Assembly: GCF_002115785.1 (NCBI RefSeq)
Contig: NZ_JFJY01000003.1
Location: forward strand, 248,001-312,000
Length of the DNA stretch: 64,000 nucleotides
Direction of reading: 5' to 3'
Origin: Thalassospira sp. MCCC 1A03138
Lineage (GTDB): Bacteria > Pseudomonadota > Alphaproteobacteria > Rhodospirillales > Thalassospiraceae
Below, one piece after another: positions 48,557 through 57,894 of the stretch; position 1 is the first letter of the stretch, and every line of letters starts with the position of its first letter. The position numbers and the translations under genes are program-made. The notes under the pieces were generated by a model, which worked only from the letters and a program-made list of their open reading frames with translations, was not told the origin of the DNA and searched no databases.

Positions 48557-49870
48557 TTACAGCCTGTCGCGGATTGAATACCAGGTCATGGCAAGCACCA
48601 GGAATGGATAGCGCAATGCCTTCCCGCCCGGAAAGCTGGGAATGCTGATATTTGACATCACATCAAACCGCTCCATCGTGCCCGATACGGCATCGGCCAT
48701 GATCTGCCCCGCCAGTGTCGCCATTGCCACCCCGTGCCCGGAATAACCGGTCGCGGTAAAAACACGGTTCTCAATCTTGCGGAAGAACGGCATACGGTTC
48801 ATCGTAATCGCAAGCGTCCCGCCCCAGCCATAATCGATTTTAACGTCTTTAAGCTGCGGATAAACTTCCAGCATATGGGGTGCGACAAAGGATTTGATAT
48901 CCTTGGGGAAGTGATAGCTATATGTCTCCCCGCCGCCAAACAGCATCCGTTTATCGGCCGACAGACGATAATAATTGATCACGAATTTTGAATCCGCAAC
49001 GGCAACATCATCGCGGATCAATTCCCGCGCCAGATCATCGCCCAATGGCTCGGTCGCGATAACGAAATTGTTGATCGGCATCACCCGTCTGGCAACCCGG
49101 TCTTCGAGCCCGTCAAGATACCCGTTGCAGCCCAGCACCATCATATCCGCCGTTACCCGATGGCCTGATGCCGTTTTGACAACAACCTTTTTGTCATTGT
49201 CATAGCCTGTAACCGTCGCATTTTCAAAAATCTGCGCCCCGGCAGCACGTGCCGCATCCGCAAGCCCAAGCGCGAAGTTCAGCGGATGAAGATGCCCTGC
49301 TTCCATATCAAGCGACCCGCCATGATAAAATTCCGACCCCAGCATGTCGCGGATTTCATCCCGGTCAACGGCACGAATGGCTTCATAACCGTATTCGGTT
49401 CGGAGCTTTTCGGCATATTCGTGCGTGCCTGCAACAAATCGTTCGCGATGATCTGCATGCAGAATGCCCGGTTTCCAGTCACATTTGATCTCATGATTGG
49501 TGATCAGGCTTTTGACGATGTCCTTGGATTGCTCGGCAATATCCCAAAGCTTTCTGGCGTCTTCGCGACCGACCATTTTTTCAAGGTCGTCCTGCTCGCG
49601 GCGCTGCCCCGATCCAACCTGTCCGCCATTGCGTCCTGATGCACCCCAACCAACCCGATGCGCTTCAAGTAACACAACACTGTATCCGCGTTCCGCCAGA
49701 TGAAGTGCCGATGACAAACCGGTAAACCCGCCACCCACAACAACGACATCACAAGCCTTATCCCCCTCCAGTTCGACAAAGGGTTCGGTCTTGTTTGCCG
49801 TCGCCGCGTAATAGGACGACGGATATGCACCGGACTTGTCATTTGCGGTCAGGAAGTTTGGGGTAAACAC
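48557..49870 (-). CDS. puuB: Gamma-glutamylputrescine oxidoreductase
   Basis: A 437-residue FAD oxidase. It closely resembles E. coli PuuB along its whole length: YPSSYYAATANKTEPFVELEG, CDVVVVGGGFTGLSSALHLAERG, GWGASGRNGGQVGSG, YYRLSADKRMLFGGGETYS, and the ending YPFLVLAMTWYSIRDRL. It oxidises gamma-glutamylputrescine to the aldehyde used by PuuC, releasing ammonia and peroxide. It is convergent with the cysteine hydrolase gene, with 4 bases between stops, and is 5 kb from puuA. Confidence 0.92.
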   Translation of the reverse strand: MFTPNFLTANDKSGAYPSSYYAATANKTEPFVELEGDKACDVVVVGGGFTGLSSALHLAERGYSVVLLEAHRVGWGASGRNGGQVGSGQRREQDDLEKMVGREDARKLWDIAEQSKDIVKSLITNHEIKCDWKPGILHADHRERFVAGTHEYAEKLRTEYGYEAIRAVDRDEIRDMLGSEFYHGGSLDMEAGHLHPLNFALGLADAARAAGAQIFENATVTGYDNDKKVVVKTASGHRVTADMMVLGCNGYLDGLEDRVARRVMPINNFVIATEPLGDDLARELIRDDVAVADSKFVINYYRLSADKRMLFGGGETYSYHFPKDIKSFVAPHMLEVYPQLKDVKIDYGWGGTLAITMNRMPFFRKIENRVFTATGYSGHGVAMATLAGQIMADAVSGTMERFDVMSNISIPSFPGGKALRYPFLVLAMTWYSIRDRL

Positions 49871-50047
49871 GCGATGCCTCGGATTGGTTATCTTGAGATT
49901 TATAATCCCCTCATGGTGCCGGAATTGATCGGACCATCAAGGGAAAACTGGCTAAAACCGGCCTTTCTGAATGCTTTTCACCGATTATGCAAAAACAGGC
50001 AACATGCAGAACAAAGGATTGCGCAAAAACCGGTTTATATGGGTCAT

Positions 50048-51637
50048 TCAGCGCGCCTGCGTTACCGCCTCAACCATCCTAAGGGCGGTTTTGGTGGCCG
50101 CACATCCACCACGTGCCGTGCAACGTAAATCCGGATGCATCATTGCGCCGATTTTAACCGTCTGATCGACCAGTTCGTCATATCCCAATACGGCATCAAA
50201 CCCGGCAAGAACCGCCATCGCCGATGAAAAGGCGTGCGACACCCCGGCGATATTACGCGCATGGCACGGAATTTCAACATCCCCGCCAACCGGATCACAC
50301 ACAAGGCCCAGCGTATTCATCAAACACATGCTTGCCGCGTCAAAACATTGCACAGGTGTTCCGCCAAATGCCTGAGCCACCCCCGCGGCCGCCATTGCCG
50401 CCGACGCCCCCGTTTCTACCGAACAGCCACCACATTCCGCAGCAAATGTGCCGCGTGCAGCAAACACAGCCCCCACCAGCGCCATCACCTGCAACGCATC
50501 CGTCGCCCCATCCAGATCAATGCCATGCCGGATCAGGCCATACAGCGTCCCCGGAACCACACCGGCACTGCCCGCGGTTGGTGCGGCACAAACCAGTCCA
50601 CGATTGGAATCCCGTTCCATCGCCGAAAGGGCGCCTGCAATCGCGTCCTGCAAAACCGCCCCGCCGAGCCCAGCAGGCAGATTGGCGTCCCGGACCTTGC
50701 GTGCGCGAAGAGTTAAAAACCGCATCACATTGTCTTCGGGTTTGGCATCAAATCCTTCTGCCACCACGCGCAACATCAATTCGCACCGTTCGCGGAAAAG
50801 TTCACGCGTTGCATCATGAGACAGACCAAGACGCCTGGCTTCCAGAACAAGCCCCGCCTCGGCAAGCGATCCACCCTGTTGTTCGGCCACGTTGATCACC
50901 GCATCACTGGTCGAAAACAGATCGTCAGTCGCACACACCGGATATTGCGAGGCCGCCGCGAACCGAACGTTTTTGATACCGTCCTGATCACGCAAAGAGG
51001 CTATCAACTTTGTATCAGGCAAGGCCTGCAAGGCAATTTCGCAGCGGTCATGGTCCGGGTCTACCGATATGCCGAGCAACCTGTTGCCATTCTCAACAAG
51101 CCCGGCGGCAATATCATCCGACCGCGCGCCGATATCAGAGCCCCAGACAAACACGCTTGCGGTTTTGCCTGTTAGAAAGACCGGTTCGCCATTCATCGCA
51201 TCGATGTAGTACATCCCGCCGCCAACCGATGCACCGGCATAAAGATCGATGCGTTCCGTGCCATTCCGGTCGGTTACGGTTAGTTCAAGATCAACACGGT
51301 TGGGATGGTTGTTGTTTTCAAGTTCAATGATTTCAACACTAAACAGAAATCCCTCGCCGCGCATCACACGCGGCAAAATGTCGCGATAATCCGCATCCGT
51401 CAGTGCTGCCCCGGCGAAACCGGCAGCAAAATTCTCGTCCGAGCTTTGGGCCTGATATACTGGCGCGAATGATCCGCGTGGATCAAACCGGACAATGGCC
51501 TGTTTCAAGACCTCGCCATCGCTGCATGACAACTCGCGTGCGACCTTCGCCATCATATAAGGCGCTGCGCAATGGGAACTTGACGGACCGCGCATCACGG
51601 GGCCGATCACGGAATTAAGCAGGCTGATTTCTTGCAT
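50048..51637 (-). CDS. sdaA: L-serine ammonia-lyase, FeS-dependent, fused beta-alpha
   Basis: A 529-residue single-chain L-serine dehydratase turning serine into pyruvate and ammonia. The N-terminal beta part starts MQEISLLNSVIGPVMRGPSSSHCAAP. The alpha part from about 290 has GLVCAAPTAGSAGVVPGTLYG, and cluster Cys in AAECGGCSVETGAS, CDPVGGDVEIPCHARN and near the C-terminus. It is longer than E. coli SdaA (about 455), the extra lying in the N-terminal region, which includes an ACT-like segment around 170-225. Gene lies between puuB and betA. Confidence 0.9.
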   Translation of the reverse strand: MQEISLLNSVIGPVMRGPSSSHCAAPYMMAKVARELSCSDGEVLKQAIVRFDPRGSFAPVYQAQSSDENFAAGFAGAALTDADYRDILPRVMRGEGFLFSVEIIELENNNHPNRVDLELTVTDRNGTERIDLYAGASVGGGMYYIDAMNGEPVFLTGKTASVFVWGSDIGARSDDIAAGLVENGNRLLGISVDPDHDRCEIALQALPDTKLIASLRDQDGIKNVRFAAASQYPVCATDDLFSTSDAVINVAEQQGGSLAEAGLVLEARRLGLSHDATRELFRERCELMLRVVAEGFDAKPEDNVMRFLTLRARKVRDANLPAGLGGAVLQDAIAGALSAMERDSNRGLVCAAPTAGSAGVVPGTLYGLIRHGIDLDGATDALQVMALVGAVFAARGTFAAECGGCSVETGASAAMAAAGVAQAFGGTPVQCFDAASMCLMNTLGLVCDPVGGDVEIPCHARNIAGVSHAFSSAMAVLAGFDAVLGYDELVDQTVKIGAMMHPDLRCTARGGCAATKTALRMVEAVTQAR

Positions 51638-51711
51638 GGCGGGGCAATCCGGGAAAATTGCATATGATTTCCGCGATGATCACCCGCCAGATGAACGAAA
51701 GCAATCACCGA

Positions 51712-51751
51712 AACAAAAATCCCCGATCCTGAAAGATCAAAGACCGGGGAT
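51712..51751 (-). terminator. Terminator of the bet operon
   Basis: ATCCCCG pairs with CGGGGAT, with an inner GATC/GATC pair in the 19-base loop. TTTTTGTTT follows on the minus strand. It lies just past the betA stop. Confidence 0.75.
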
Positions 51752-51759
51752 AATCGAAA

Positions 51760-53445
51760 TCAACGCTGTTTGGTTTCCCATTCAGGATGGACGAAATATG
51801 GCGCATTTGATGGTGGCAACGGATCGCGTCCGCGAATGATATCTGCTGCCTTTTCCCCGATCATGATGGTCGGGGCATTCAAATTGCCCGATGCGATTGT
51901 CGGCATGATAGAACTGTCCACCACACGCAGGCCTTCGATACCATGCACGCGCGTTTTTTCATCCACCACGGCCATATCGTCGCTGCCCATCTTGCACGAA
52001 CAGGACGGGTGATAGGCACTTTCGGCGTGATCGGCGACCCATGCATTGATTTCATCATCGGTCTGGATGTCCCTGCCCGGCGAAATTTCAATACCGCGCA
52101 GGTCCTTGAAGGCATCCTGTGCGAAAATCTCGCGGGTCAGACGCACGGATGCGCGCATTTCTTCCCAATCTTCCGGATGGCTCATATAGTTGGGATCAAC
52201 AATCGGGCGCTTTGCCGGATCGCTTGATGCCAACCGGACTGTCCCGCGTGACTTGGACCGCATCGGACCGACATGCGCCTGGAAACCGTCCTTTTCGGCG
52301 GCTTTGGATCCGTTATAGTTAATCGCAGCCGGTATAAAGTGATATTGAAGGTCAGGATGCTGAACACCCGCTTTTGACCGGATAAACCCACCGGCTTCAA
52401 AATGGTTGGTCGCACCAAGCCCGGTTTTGAAAAGATACCATTCCAACCCGATCTTGAATTTGTTCCAAGGATCAAGCTTGCTGTTCAGACTGATCGGCTG
52501 GGTGCATTCCATCTGGACGTAAAGTTCCAGATGGTCCTGAAGGTTTTCACCAACACCGGGGAGATCGGCAACCACATCAATCCCGTGTTCGCGCAAATGT
52601 GCGGCCGGACCAACCCCCGACAACATCAAAATTTTTGGCGAATTGATCGATCCAGCCGAAATGATCACCTCGCGATCAACGGTCGCGCGCTTAAGTTCCC
52701 CACGATGGGTGAAATCAAGTCCGACGGCCCGTTTTCCATCAAAAACAACGCGCTGCGCCAATGCCTTGTCATAAACTGTCAAATTCGTACGTTTCATTGC
52801 CGGATGCAAATAGGCCCGCGCGGTTGACCAGCGACGCCCCTTGTAAACCGTCATATCCATCGTCCCCAAACCTTCCTGGCGATAGCCATTCTGATCGGGG
52901 GTAAATTCATAACCGGCTTCCTGACCGGCCTTGATCCACGCCTTGTGCAACGGGTTTTTGCAAGCCCCCGTGGTGACATGCAGCGGGCCGTCTCCGCCAT
53001 GATATTCGTCACCATTGGTGTCTTCGTTGCGTGTATCGGCCTTGCGGAAATACGGCAGGCACCGCGCATAATCCCATTCTTTCAGCGCCGCATCCTGTTC
53101 CGCCCAACGATTGTAATCAAGTGCATGACCACGAACATAGGCCATGCCGTTGATCGAACTGGAACCACCGAAAACACGCCCGCGCGGCGTTTCCATCTGG
53201 CGGTTGTTCAGGTTTGCCTGTGGCGTTGTCCAATAGGCCCAATTATAGGTTTCCGACTGCATCGGATAGGAAAGTGCGGTTGGCATATGGATGCGCCAGT
53301 CCCACCAATGATCAACCGGTCCTGCTTCTACCACCAGGACCCTGACTTCCGGGTCCTCGGTCAGACGGCTGGCCAGAACGGCACCGGCGGAACCGGAACC
53401 GACAATAACGTAATCATACTTTTCCTTGGTGGTCGGCGTATTCAT
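51760..53445 (-). CDS. betA: Choline dehydrogenase
   Basis: A 561-residue membrane-associated GMC flavoprotein oxidising choline to betaine aldehyde. The FAD site is YVIVGSGSAGAVLASRLTED; GMC signatures are RGRVFGGSSSINGMAYVRGH and VIISAGSINSPKILMLSGVGP. The active-site His is in ESAYHPSCSCKMG, and the C-terminal FAD segment in DSSIMPTIASGNLNAPTIMIGEKAADII. Third gene of betI-betB-betA, 56 bases after betB, followed by a terminator. Confidence 0.96.
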   Translation of the reverse strand: MNTPTTKEKYDYVIVGSGSAGAVLASRLTEDPEVRVLVVEAGPVDHWWDWRIHMPTALSYPMQSETYNWAYWTTPQANLNNRQMETPRGRVFGGSSSINGMAYVRGHALDYNRWAEQDAALKEWDYARCLPYFRKADTRNEDTNGDEYHGGDGPLHVTTGACKNPLHKAWIKAGQEAGYEFTPDQNGYRQEGLGTMDMTVYKGRRWSTARAYLHPAMKRTNLTVYDKALAQRVVFDGKRAVGLDFTHRGELKRATVDREVIISAGSINSPKILMLSGVGPAAHLREHGIDVVADLPGVGENLQDHLELYVQMECTQPISLNSKLDPWNKFKIGLEWYLFKTGLGATNHFEAGGFIRSKAGVQHPDLQYHFIPAAINYNGSKAAEKDGFQAHVGPMRSKSRGTVRLASSDPAKRPIVDPNYMSHPEDWEEMRASVRLTREIFAQDAFKDLRGIEISPGRDIQTDDEINAWVADHAESAYHPSCSCKMGSDDMAVVDEKTRVHGIEGLRVVDSSIMPTIASGNLNAPTIMIGEKAADIIRGRDPLPPSNAPYFVHPEWETKQR

Positions 53446-53501
53446 GCTTTTTCCTTATCTTCAACAGGTTGCAGGCAGCCATTCACAGTTCGGAACCGTG
53501 A

Positions 53502-54959
53502 TCAATAAGGCGCCTCGACGTCACCGGTTTCGACATAGACGGATTTGATCCGTGTATAATGCTCAATCGCGGCCCGGCCATTTTCCCGGCCCACCCCGGA
53601 TTTCTTGACCCCGCCGAACGGCATTTCAATCGGGGTGATGTTGTAGGTATTGATCCAGCAAGTTCCTGCCTCAAGCCGCGCGACAACACGGTGCCCGCGC
53701 GACAGGTCCTTGGTAAAGACCCCCGCAGCCAGACCATACTGGGTATCATTGGCACGTTTGATGACTTCGTCTTCATCCCTGAAGGTCAGGACCGACATCA
53801 CCGGCCCAAAGATTTCCTCACGCACGATGGCCATGTCATCGGTACAGTTGGTAAAAATGGTCGGAGCAACAAACAGCCCACCTTCGGGCATGTTTTCGGT
53901 CACCGCATGACCGCCCAGAACGCATTTCGCGCCCTCGCCCTTGCCTGCCTCGATATAGGACATGATCTTTTCAAACTGCGCTTTGGTCACAATCGGACCA
54001 ACCTGGGTTTCCGGTTTTTCCGGATCACCAAGAACAAGGTGCTTGCTCCGTGCAATCAGCTTTTCGATGAAGGCATCGGCAACGCTTTCATGGGCGAAAA
54101 CGCGCGTGCCGTTCGAACAAATCTGCCCGGATGAATAGAAATTCGCCATCTGCGCGCCCGATACCGCGTTATCCAGATCGGCATCTTCAAACACGATCAT
54201 CGGCGATTTGCCACCAAGCTCCATGGTGACGGCCTTCATGCCGCCTGCGGCAACCGCAGCAACCTTGGCACCGGTTTCAGCCGAACCGGTCAGGGAAACC
54301 TTATCGACGCCCGGATGTTCAACCAGCGCAGCACCACAGGTACGCGCGCCTTGGACGACGTTGTAAACCCCATCGGGAAGCCCCGCCTCCTGCAACGCCT
54401 CAGCCACCGCAATCGCTGAAAGCGGCGTGACTTCGGACGGTTTGTAAACAACCGCATTCCCGCACGCCAATGCCGGTGCCGCTTTCCAGCAGGCAATCTG
54501 GATCGGATAATTCCACGCGCCAATTGCCCCGCAAACACCAACCGCCTCGCGCCGGGTATAGGCAAAATTGCCGCCAAGATCGATATGCTCGCCCGATAGG
54601 CTTCCGGCCACACCGGCAAAATATTCAAGACATTCGACACCGGAAATCACATCCACGATTTCGGTTTCTTGAATGGCACGGCCCGTATCACGGGTTTCGA
54701 CCAATGCCAGTTCATCATTACGATCACGCAGGATTTGGGCCGCTTTGAACAGAACCCGCGCCCGTTCGGCCGCAGGCATGTTCTTCCAGATTTCAAACCC
54801 GGCACGCGCGGCCTTCACTGCGACATCGACATCAGCCGCGGTGCTTTCCTTACCTTTGGCGAGTACCTCGTTGGTTGCGGGGTTCAGCGTGACCATTTCC
54901 GCCCCTGAACCGGCAACTTTCTTGCCATTGATAAAGTTCTGGATCTGATAAAGGCTCAT
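53502..54959 (-). CDS. betB: Betaine aldehyde dehydrogenase
   Basis: A 485-residue NAD(P)-dependent enzyme making glycine betaine from betaine aldehyde. Catalytic Glu is in VTMELGGKSPMIVFEDADL and Cys in YSSGQICSNGTRVF. The coenzyme motif is SLTGSAETG, and the C-terminal segment ITPIEMPFGGVKKSGVGRENG is typical of BetB. CAGGAG precedes the MSLYQIQNFINGKKV ATG; the frame opens seven codons earlier. 63 bases after betI. Confidence 0.96.
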   Translation of the reverse strand: MSLYQIQNFINGKKVAGSGAEMVTLNPATNEVLAKGKESTAADVDVAVKAARAGFEIWKNMPAAERARVLFKAAQILRDRNDELALVETRDTGRAIQETEIVDVISGVECLEYFAGVAGSLSGEHIDLGGNFAYTRREAVGVCGAIGAWNYPIQIACWKAAPALACGNAVVYKPSEVTPLSAIAVAEALQEAGLPDGVYNVVQGARTCGAALVEHPGVDKVSLTGSAETGAKVAAVAAGGMKAVTMELGGKSPMIVFEDADLDNAVSGAQMANFYSSGQICSNGTRVFAHESVADAFIEKLIARSKHLVLGDPEKPETQVGPIVTKAQFEKIMSYIEAGKGEGAKCVLGGHAVTENMPEGGLFVAPTIFTNCTDDMAIVREEIFGPVMSVLTFRDEDEVIKRANDTQYGLAAGVFTKDLSRGHRVVARLEAGTCWINTYNITPIEMPFGGVKKSGVGRENGRAAIEHYTRIKSVYVETGDVEAPY

Positions 54960-55022
54960 GTCGAAACTCCTGCAGGCCACACCGGAATCGAGCAGCCCTT
55001 TTATAAGTGTATGTCTCTTGAA

Positions 55023-55613
55023 CTAGCGCGCGGGCGAACTCGCCAGATGCAGGTGCATGGTATCCAGCACCATCTTGCGCGCCACGGCGACATTGGCTCG
55101 TCCCGGCGTCAAACCGGATCGCACCCAGATGCCATCGATCATGGCAGCAGTCACCGCAGCAATTTCTTCGGCCCGCTGATCGGTTGTCAGGCGGCGCAAC
55201 TCATGGCGTAAATTAGATGCCAGTCGCTTGAAATAGACCGCATTCAATCGGCGCAGCGGATCGGAAAACGGCACCTGCGACCAGAAAGACAACCACGCAC
55301 CAATCACCTGCGGCGTGAATTGTTCTTCGTTGAAGTTGGTATCAACAATCGCTTCAAGGCGTTCGTGGGGTGTTTTTGCCTTCGCGACACGGTCCAGGAA
55401 ATCGCTGCGCAATTCCTGCATCAAAAACCGCATCGTTGCTTCCAGAAGCGCATTTTTACCGCCGAAATAGTGCGAAATAATTCCCGACGACATTCCCGCC
55501 GCCCCGGCAATCCGACTGATCGTGGCATCGGCAAAACCAAAGCGGTGAATGGTCTCGATCGTGGCATCGATCAGTTGCCTGCGGCGTACAGGCTGCATTC
55601 CAACCTTGGGCAT
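55023..55613 (-). CDS. betI: Choline-responsive repressor BetI
   Basis: A 196-residue TetR-family regulator. The N-terminus MPKVGMQPVRRRQLIDATIE leads into the helix-turn-helix FADATISRIAGAAGMSSGIISHYFGGK. The ligand domain includes AWLSFWSQVPFSDPLRRLNAVYFKRLASNLRHEL, characteristic of BetI. The frame is open 41 codons upstream; the canonical BetI start favours this ATG although its ribosome-binding site is weak. Heads the betIBA operon, divergent from choXWV. Confidence 0.95.
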   Translation of the reverse strand: MPKVGMQPVRRRQLIDATIETIHRFGFADATISRIAGAAGMSSGIISHYFGGKNALLEATMRFLMQELRSDFLDRVAKAKTPHERLEAIVDTNFNEEQFTPQVIGAWLSFWSQVPFSDPLRRLNAVYFKRLASNLRHELRRLTTDQRAEEIAAVTAAMIDGIWVRSGLTPGRANVAVARKMVLDTMHLHLASSPAR

Positions 55614-55991
55614 TACTAATCCAATTCTAAGCGATCCGAAGGACTTAGGCCTGTCTGGTGACGCAAATGCGACTTTTTCGCCCTTCGCAATTGACCTTGG
55701 GGGAATATGCTGTATTTTAATTGAACAATCAATCAATAAAAAACGCCGTCTTTTGTGGCGCTACGTTCTCAGGGAAAGTGCCTTGGTTGCGCGGCTTTAC
55801 GGCTGTTTTTATGATTATTCCGGTCTATGTGACCGGGTTCAGGGGACCCGATCACATGGTTTTGGACGAATGTTCGCGGTGTCAAATGCGCATCGCTTCA
55901 CATGCGTCTGGCCTCCGGAACCGAAAGTCTGATGGCGGCGTTATTGCCACCATCAGTAACCGTTAGGTCCACACAAGGGAGAACCATAAAC
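55614..55991. other. Divergent betI/choX control region
   Basis: These 378 bases have no gene. A BetI-like site lies at 55720-55737, about 110 bases before betI. The remainder to choX has no other clear palindrome. AGGGAG precedes choX. A short frame within the region matches nothing. Confidence 0.55.
55720..55737. promoter_or_regulatory. Candidate BetI operator
   Basis: ATTGAACAATCAATCAAT, or on the other strand ATTGATTGATTGTTCAAT. It has the ATTGATTG...TTCAAT arrangement of known bet operators, with ATTGA/TCAAT half-sites. It lies between betI and the choline transporter, where one site could control both. Matched from memory of the motif. Confidence 0.6.
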
Positions 55992-56951
55992 ATGACCACA
56001 CGTTCCACCATCGGCCGTCTTCTTGGCACCACTGTCATTGCCACCACCCTTCTGGGGGCGGCCGGTGCACAGGCGGCTGATAGCGATGCCTGCAAAACCG
56101 TAACTTTCTCGGATGTTGGCTGGACCGACATCACCGCGACCACGGCAACCGCATCGGTTATCCTTGAAGCCATTGGCTATGACGCTGAAACCGAACTTCT
56201 TTCCGTTCCTGTCACTTACACCAGCCTTGCCAACGGGGACGTTGACGTCTTCCTCGGCAACTGGATGCCGACCATGGCTGCGGACATTGCGCCCTATCTG
56301 GAAAAGAAGACCGTCGTCAGTACCGGTGCCAACCTTGAAGGTGCCAAATACACCCTCGCCGTTTCGAAGAATGCTTATGATGCTGGCCTCAAGGATTTCG
56401 CCGACATTGCCAAATTCAAGGACGATCTTGATGGCGAAATCTACGGTATCGAACCGGGCAATGATGGCAACCGCCTGATCCAGGACATGATCGACAATGA
56501 TCAGTTCGACCTCAAAGGCTTTGAACTTGTTGAATCTTCCGAACAGGGCATGCTGGCCGAAGTCAAACGCAAATCGGCACGTGACAAATTCATTGTTTTC
56601 CTTGGCTGGGAACCGCACCCGATGAATGCCAAATATGACATGGCCTATCTTGATGGTGGCGATGATGTATTTGGCCCGAATTTCGGCGGTGCCACGGTTC
56701 ATACCAACGTGCGCGCCGGTTACACTGACGAATGCCCGAATGCCGGTAAATTCGTCACCAACCTGAAATTCAGCCTCGATATGGAAAACCAGATCATGGA
56801 TGCCATCCTGAACGAGGGCACCGATCCGGAAAAAGCGGCAACCGCATGGCTCAAAGCCAATCCGGATGCCGCGATGGCCTGGCTTGATGGCGTCACCACC
56901 TTTGACGGTGGCGATGCCAAGGCAGCGCTCAAAGATGAACTCGGTCTCTAG
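55992..56951 (+). CDS. choX: Choline ABC transporter substrate-binding protein
   Basis: A 319-residue periplasmic protein. The signal peptide MTTRSTIGRLLGTTVIATTL ends at about AGAQA. The mature domain is OpuAC/ProX-type: KTVTFSDVGWTDITATTATASVILEAIGYD, NGDVDVFLGNWMPTM (aromatic-box region), and FLGWEPHPMNAKYDMAYLDGG, typical of ChoX with Trp and Tyr that cage the trimethylammonium group. The upstream frame opens 30 codons earlier; AGGGAG settles this ATG. First of choXWV. Confidence 0.94.
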   Translation: MTTRSTIGRLLGTTVIATTLLGAAGAQAADSDACKTVTFSDVGWTDITATTATASVILEAIGYDAETELLSVPVTYTSLANGDVDVFLGNWMPTMAADIAPYLEKKTVVSTGANLEGAKYTLAVSKNAYDAGLKDFADIAKFKDDLDGEIYGIEPGNDGNRLIQDMIDNDQFDLKGFELVESSEQGMLAEVKRKSARDKFIVFLGWEPHPMNAKYDMAYLDGGDDVFGPNFGGATVHTNVRAGYTDECPNAGKFVTNLKFSLDMENQIMDAILNEGTDPEKAATAWLKANPDAAMAWLDGVTTFDGGDAKAALKDELGL

Positions 56952-56972
56952 GGTCCAGCTTCGAATTCATAA

Positions 56973-57011
56973 TGCCGATACGTTGTCCCTATCAGGGGCA
57001 GCGTATCGGCA
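56973..57011 (+). other. Long hairpin between choX and choW
   Basis: TGCCGATACG pairs with CGTATCGGCA and, inside, TGTCCCT with AGGGGCA (one G-U) around ATC. This makes an extended hairpin 22 bases past the choX stop, followed by CATTTTCTTTG. It is likely a partial terminator or RNA-stabilising element that favours binding-protein expression. Confidence 0.7.
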
Positions 57012-57043
57012 CATTTTCTTTGTTCAAATAATGGAAAAATCCA

Positions 57044-57892
57044 ATGGAATGGCTCACGGAAACTAAAATTCCGCTGGGACGGTGGATTGCATCCCTGATG
57101 GATGCGCTTAATGAGCATGCCGACTTCGTGTTTTACACCATCTCGGACGTTCTTGAATTCATTATCGAAAACACAGTCGATCTGCTGGTCTGGTTACCGC
57201 CGTTTCTGATTATCGCGCTGTTTGGTGTGCTGGCTGCATGGCTGCACAGATCATGGAAACTGACGGCCTTCACTGTTCTTTCCCTGCTTCTGATCGTCAA
57301 TCTCGGCTATTGGGAAGCCACCATGGAAACGCTCGCACTTGTGATCTATGCGACGTTGTTCTGCATGGTGATCGGTGTACCACTTGGCGTCGCATCCGCG
57401 CATCGTCCCTGGCTTTATCAGGCATTACGCCCGGTTCTTGACCTGATGCAGACGATCCCGACCTTTGTCTATCTGATCCCGACCCTGATCCTGTTTGGTC
57501 TTGGCGTGGTTCCGGGCTTGATTTCGACCGTGATCTTTGCCATCGCTGCCCCGATCCGCCTGACGCATCTTGGCATCGCCAGCACGCCAAAGGCACTAAT
57601 CGAAGCAGGCAAAAGCTTTGGCTGTACGCCACGGCAATTGCTGTTCAAGGTCGAACTGCCATCTGCCATGCCATCGATCATGGCGGGCCTGACCCAATGC
57701 ATCATGCTCTCACTTTCAATGGTGGTGATTGCCGCCCTTGTCGGAGCTGATGGTCTTGGCAAACCGGTTGTTCGCGCCCTTAATACGGTCAATATCGCCC
57801 AAGGCTTCGAGGCCGGCCTTGCAATTGTGATCCTTGCCATTGTGCTGGACCGCATCTGCCGCCGCGACAAATCTGAAAATACGGGGCAGTAA
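57044..57892 (+). CDS. choW: Choline ABC transporter permease
   Basis: A 282-residue inner-membrane permease of the ProW type. An N-terminal part MEWLTETKIPLGRWIASLMD is followed by several hydrophobic segments from about residue 45. The signature region is TIPTFVYLIPTLILFGLGVVPGLI, with the ATPase loop EAGKSFGCTPRQLLFKVELPSAMPSIMAGL. Starts 92 bases after choX and ends 2 bases before choV. Confidence 0.95.
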   Translation: MEWLTETKIPLGRWIASLMDALNEHADFVFYTISDVLEFIIENTVDLLVWLPPFLIIALFGVLAAWLHRSWKLTAFTVLSLLLIVNLGYWEATMETLALVIYATLFCMVIGVPLGVASAHRPWLYQALRPVLDLMQTIPTFVYLIPTLILFGLGVVPGLISTVIFAIAAPIRLTHLGIASTPKALIEAGKSFGCTPRQLLFKVELPSAMPSIMAGLTQCIMLSLSMVVIAALVGADGLGKPVVRALNTVNIAQGFEAGLAIVILAIVLDRICRRDKSENTGQ

Positions 57893-57894
57893 TC

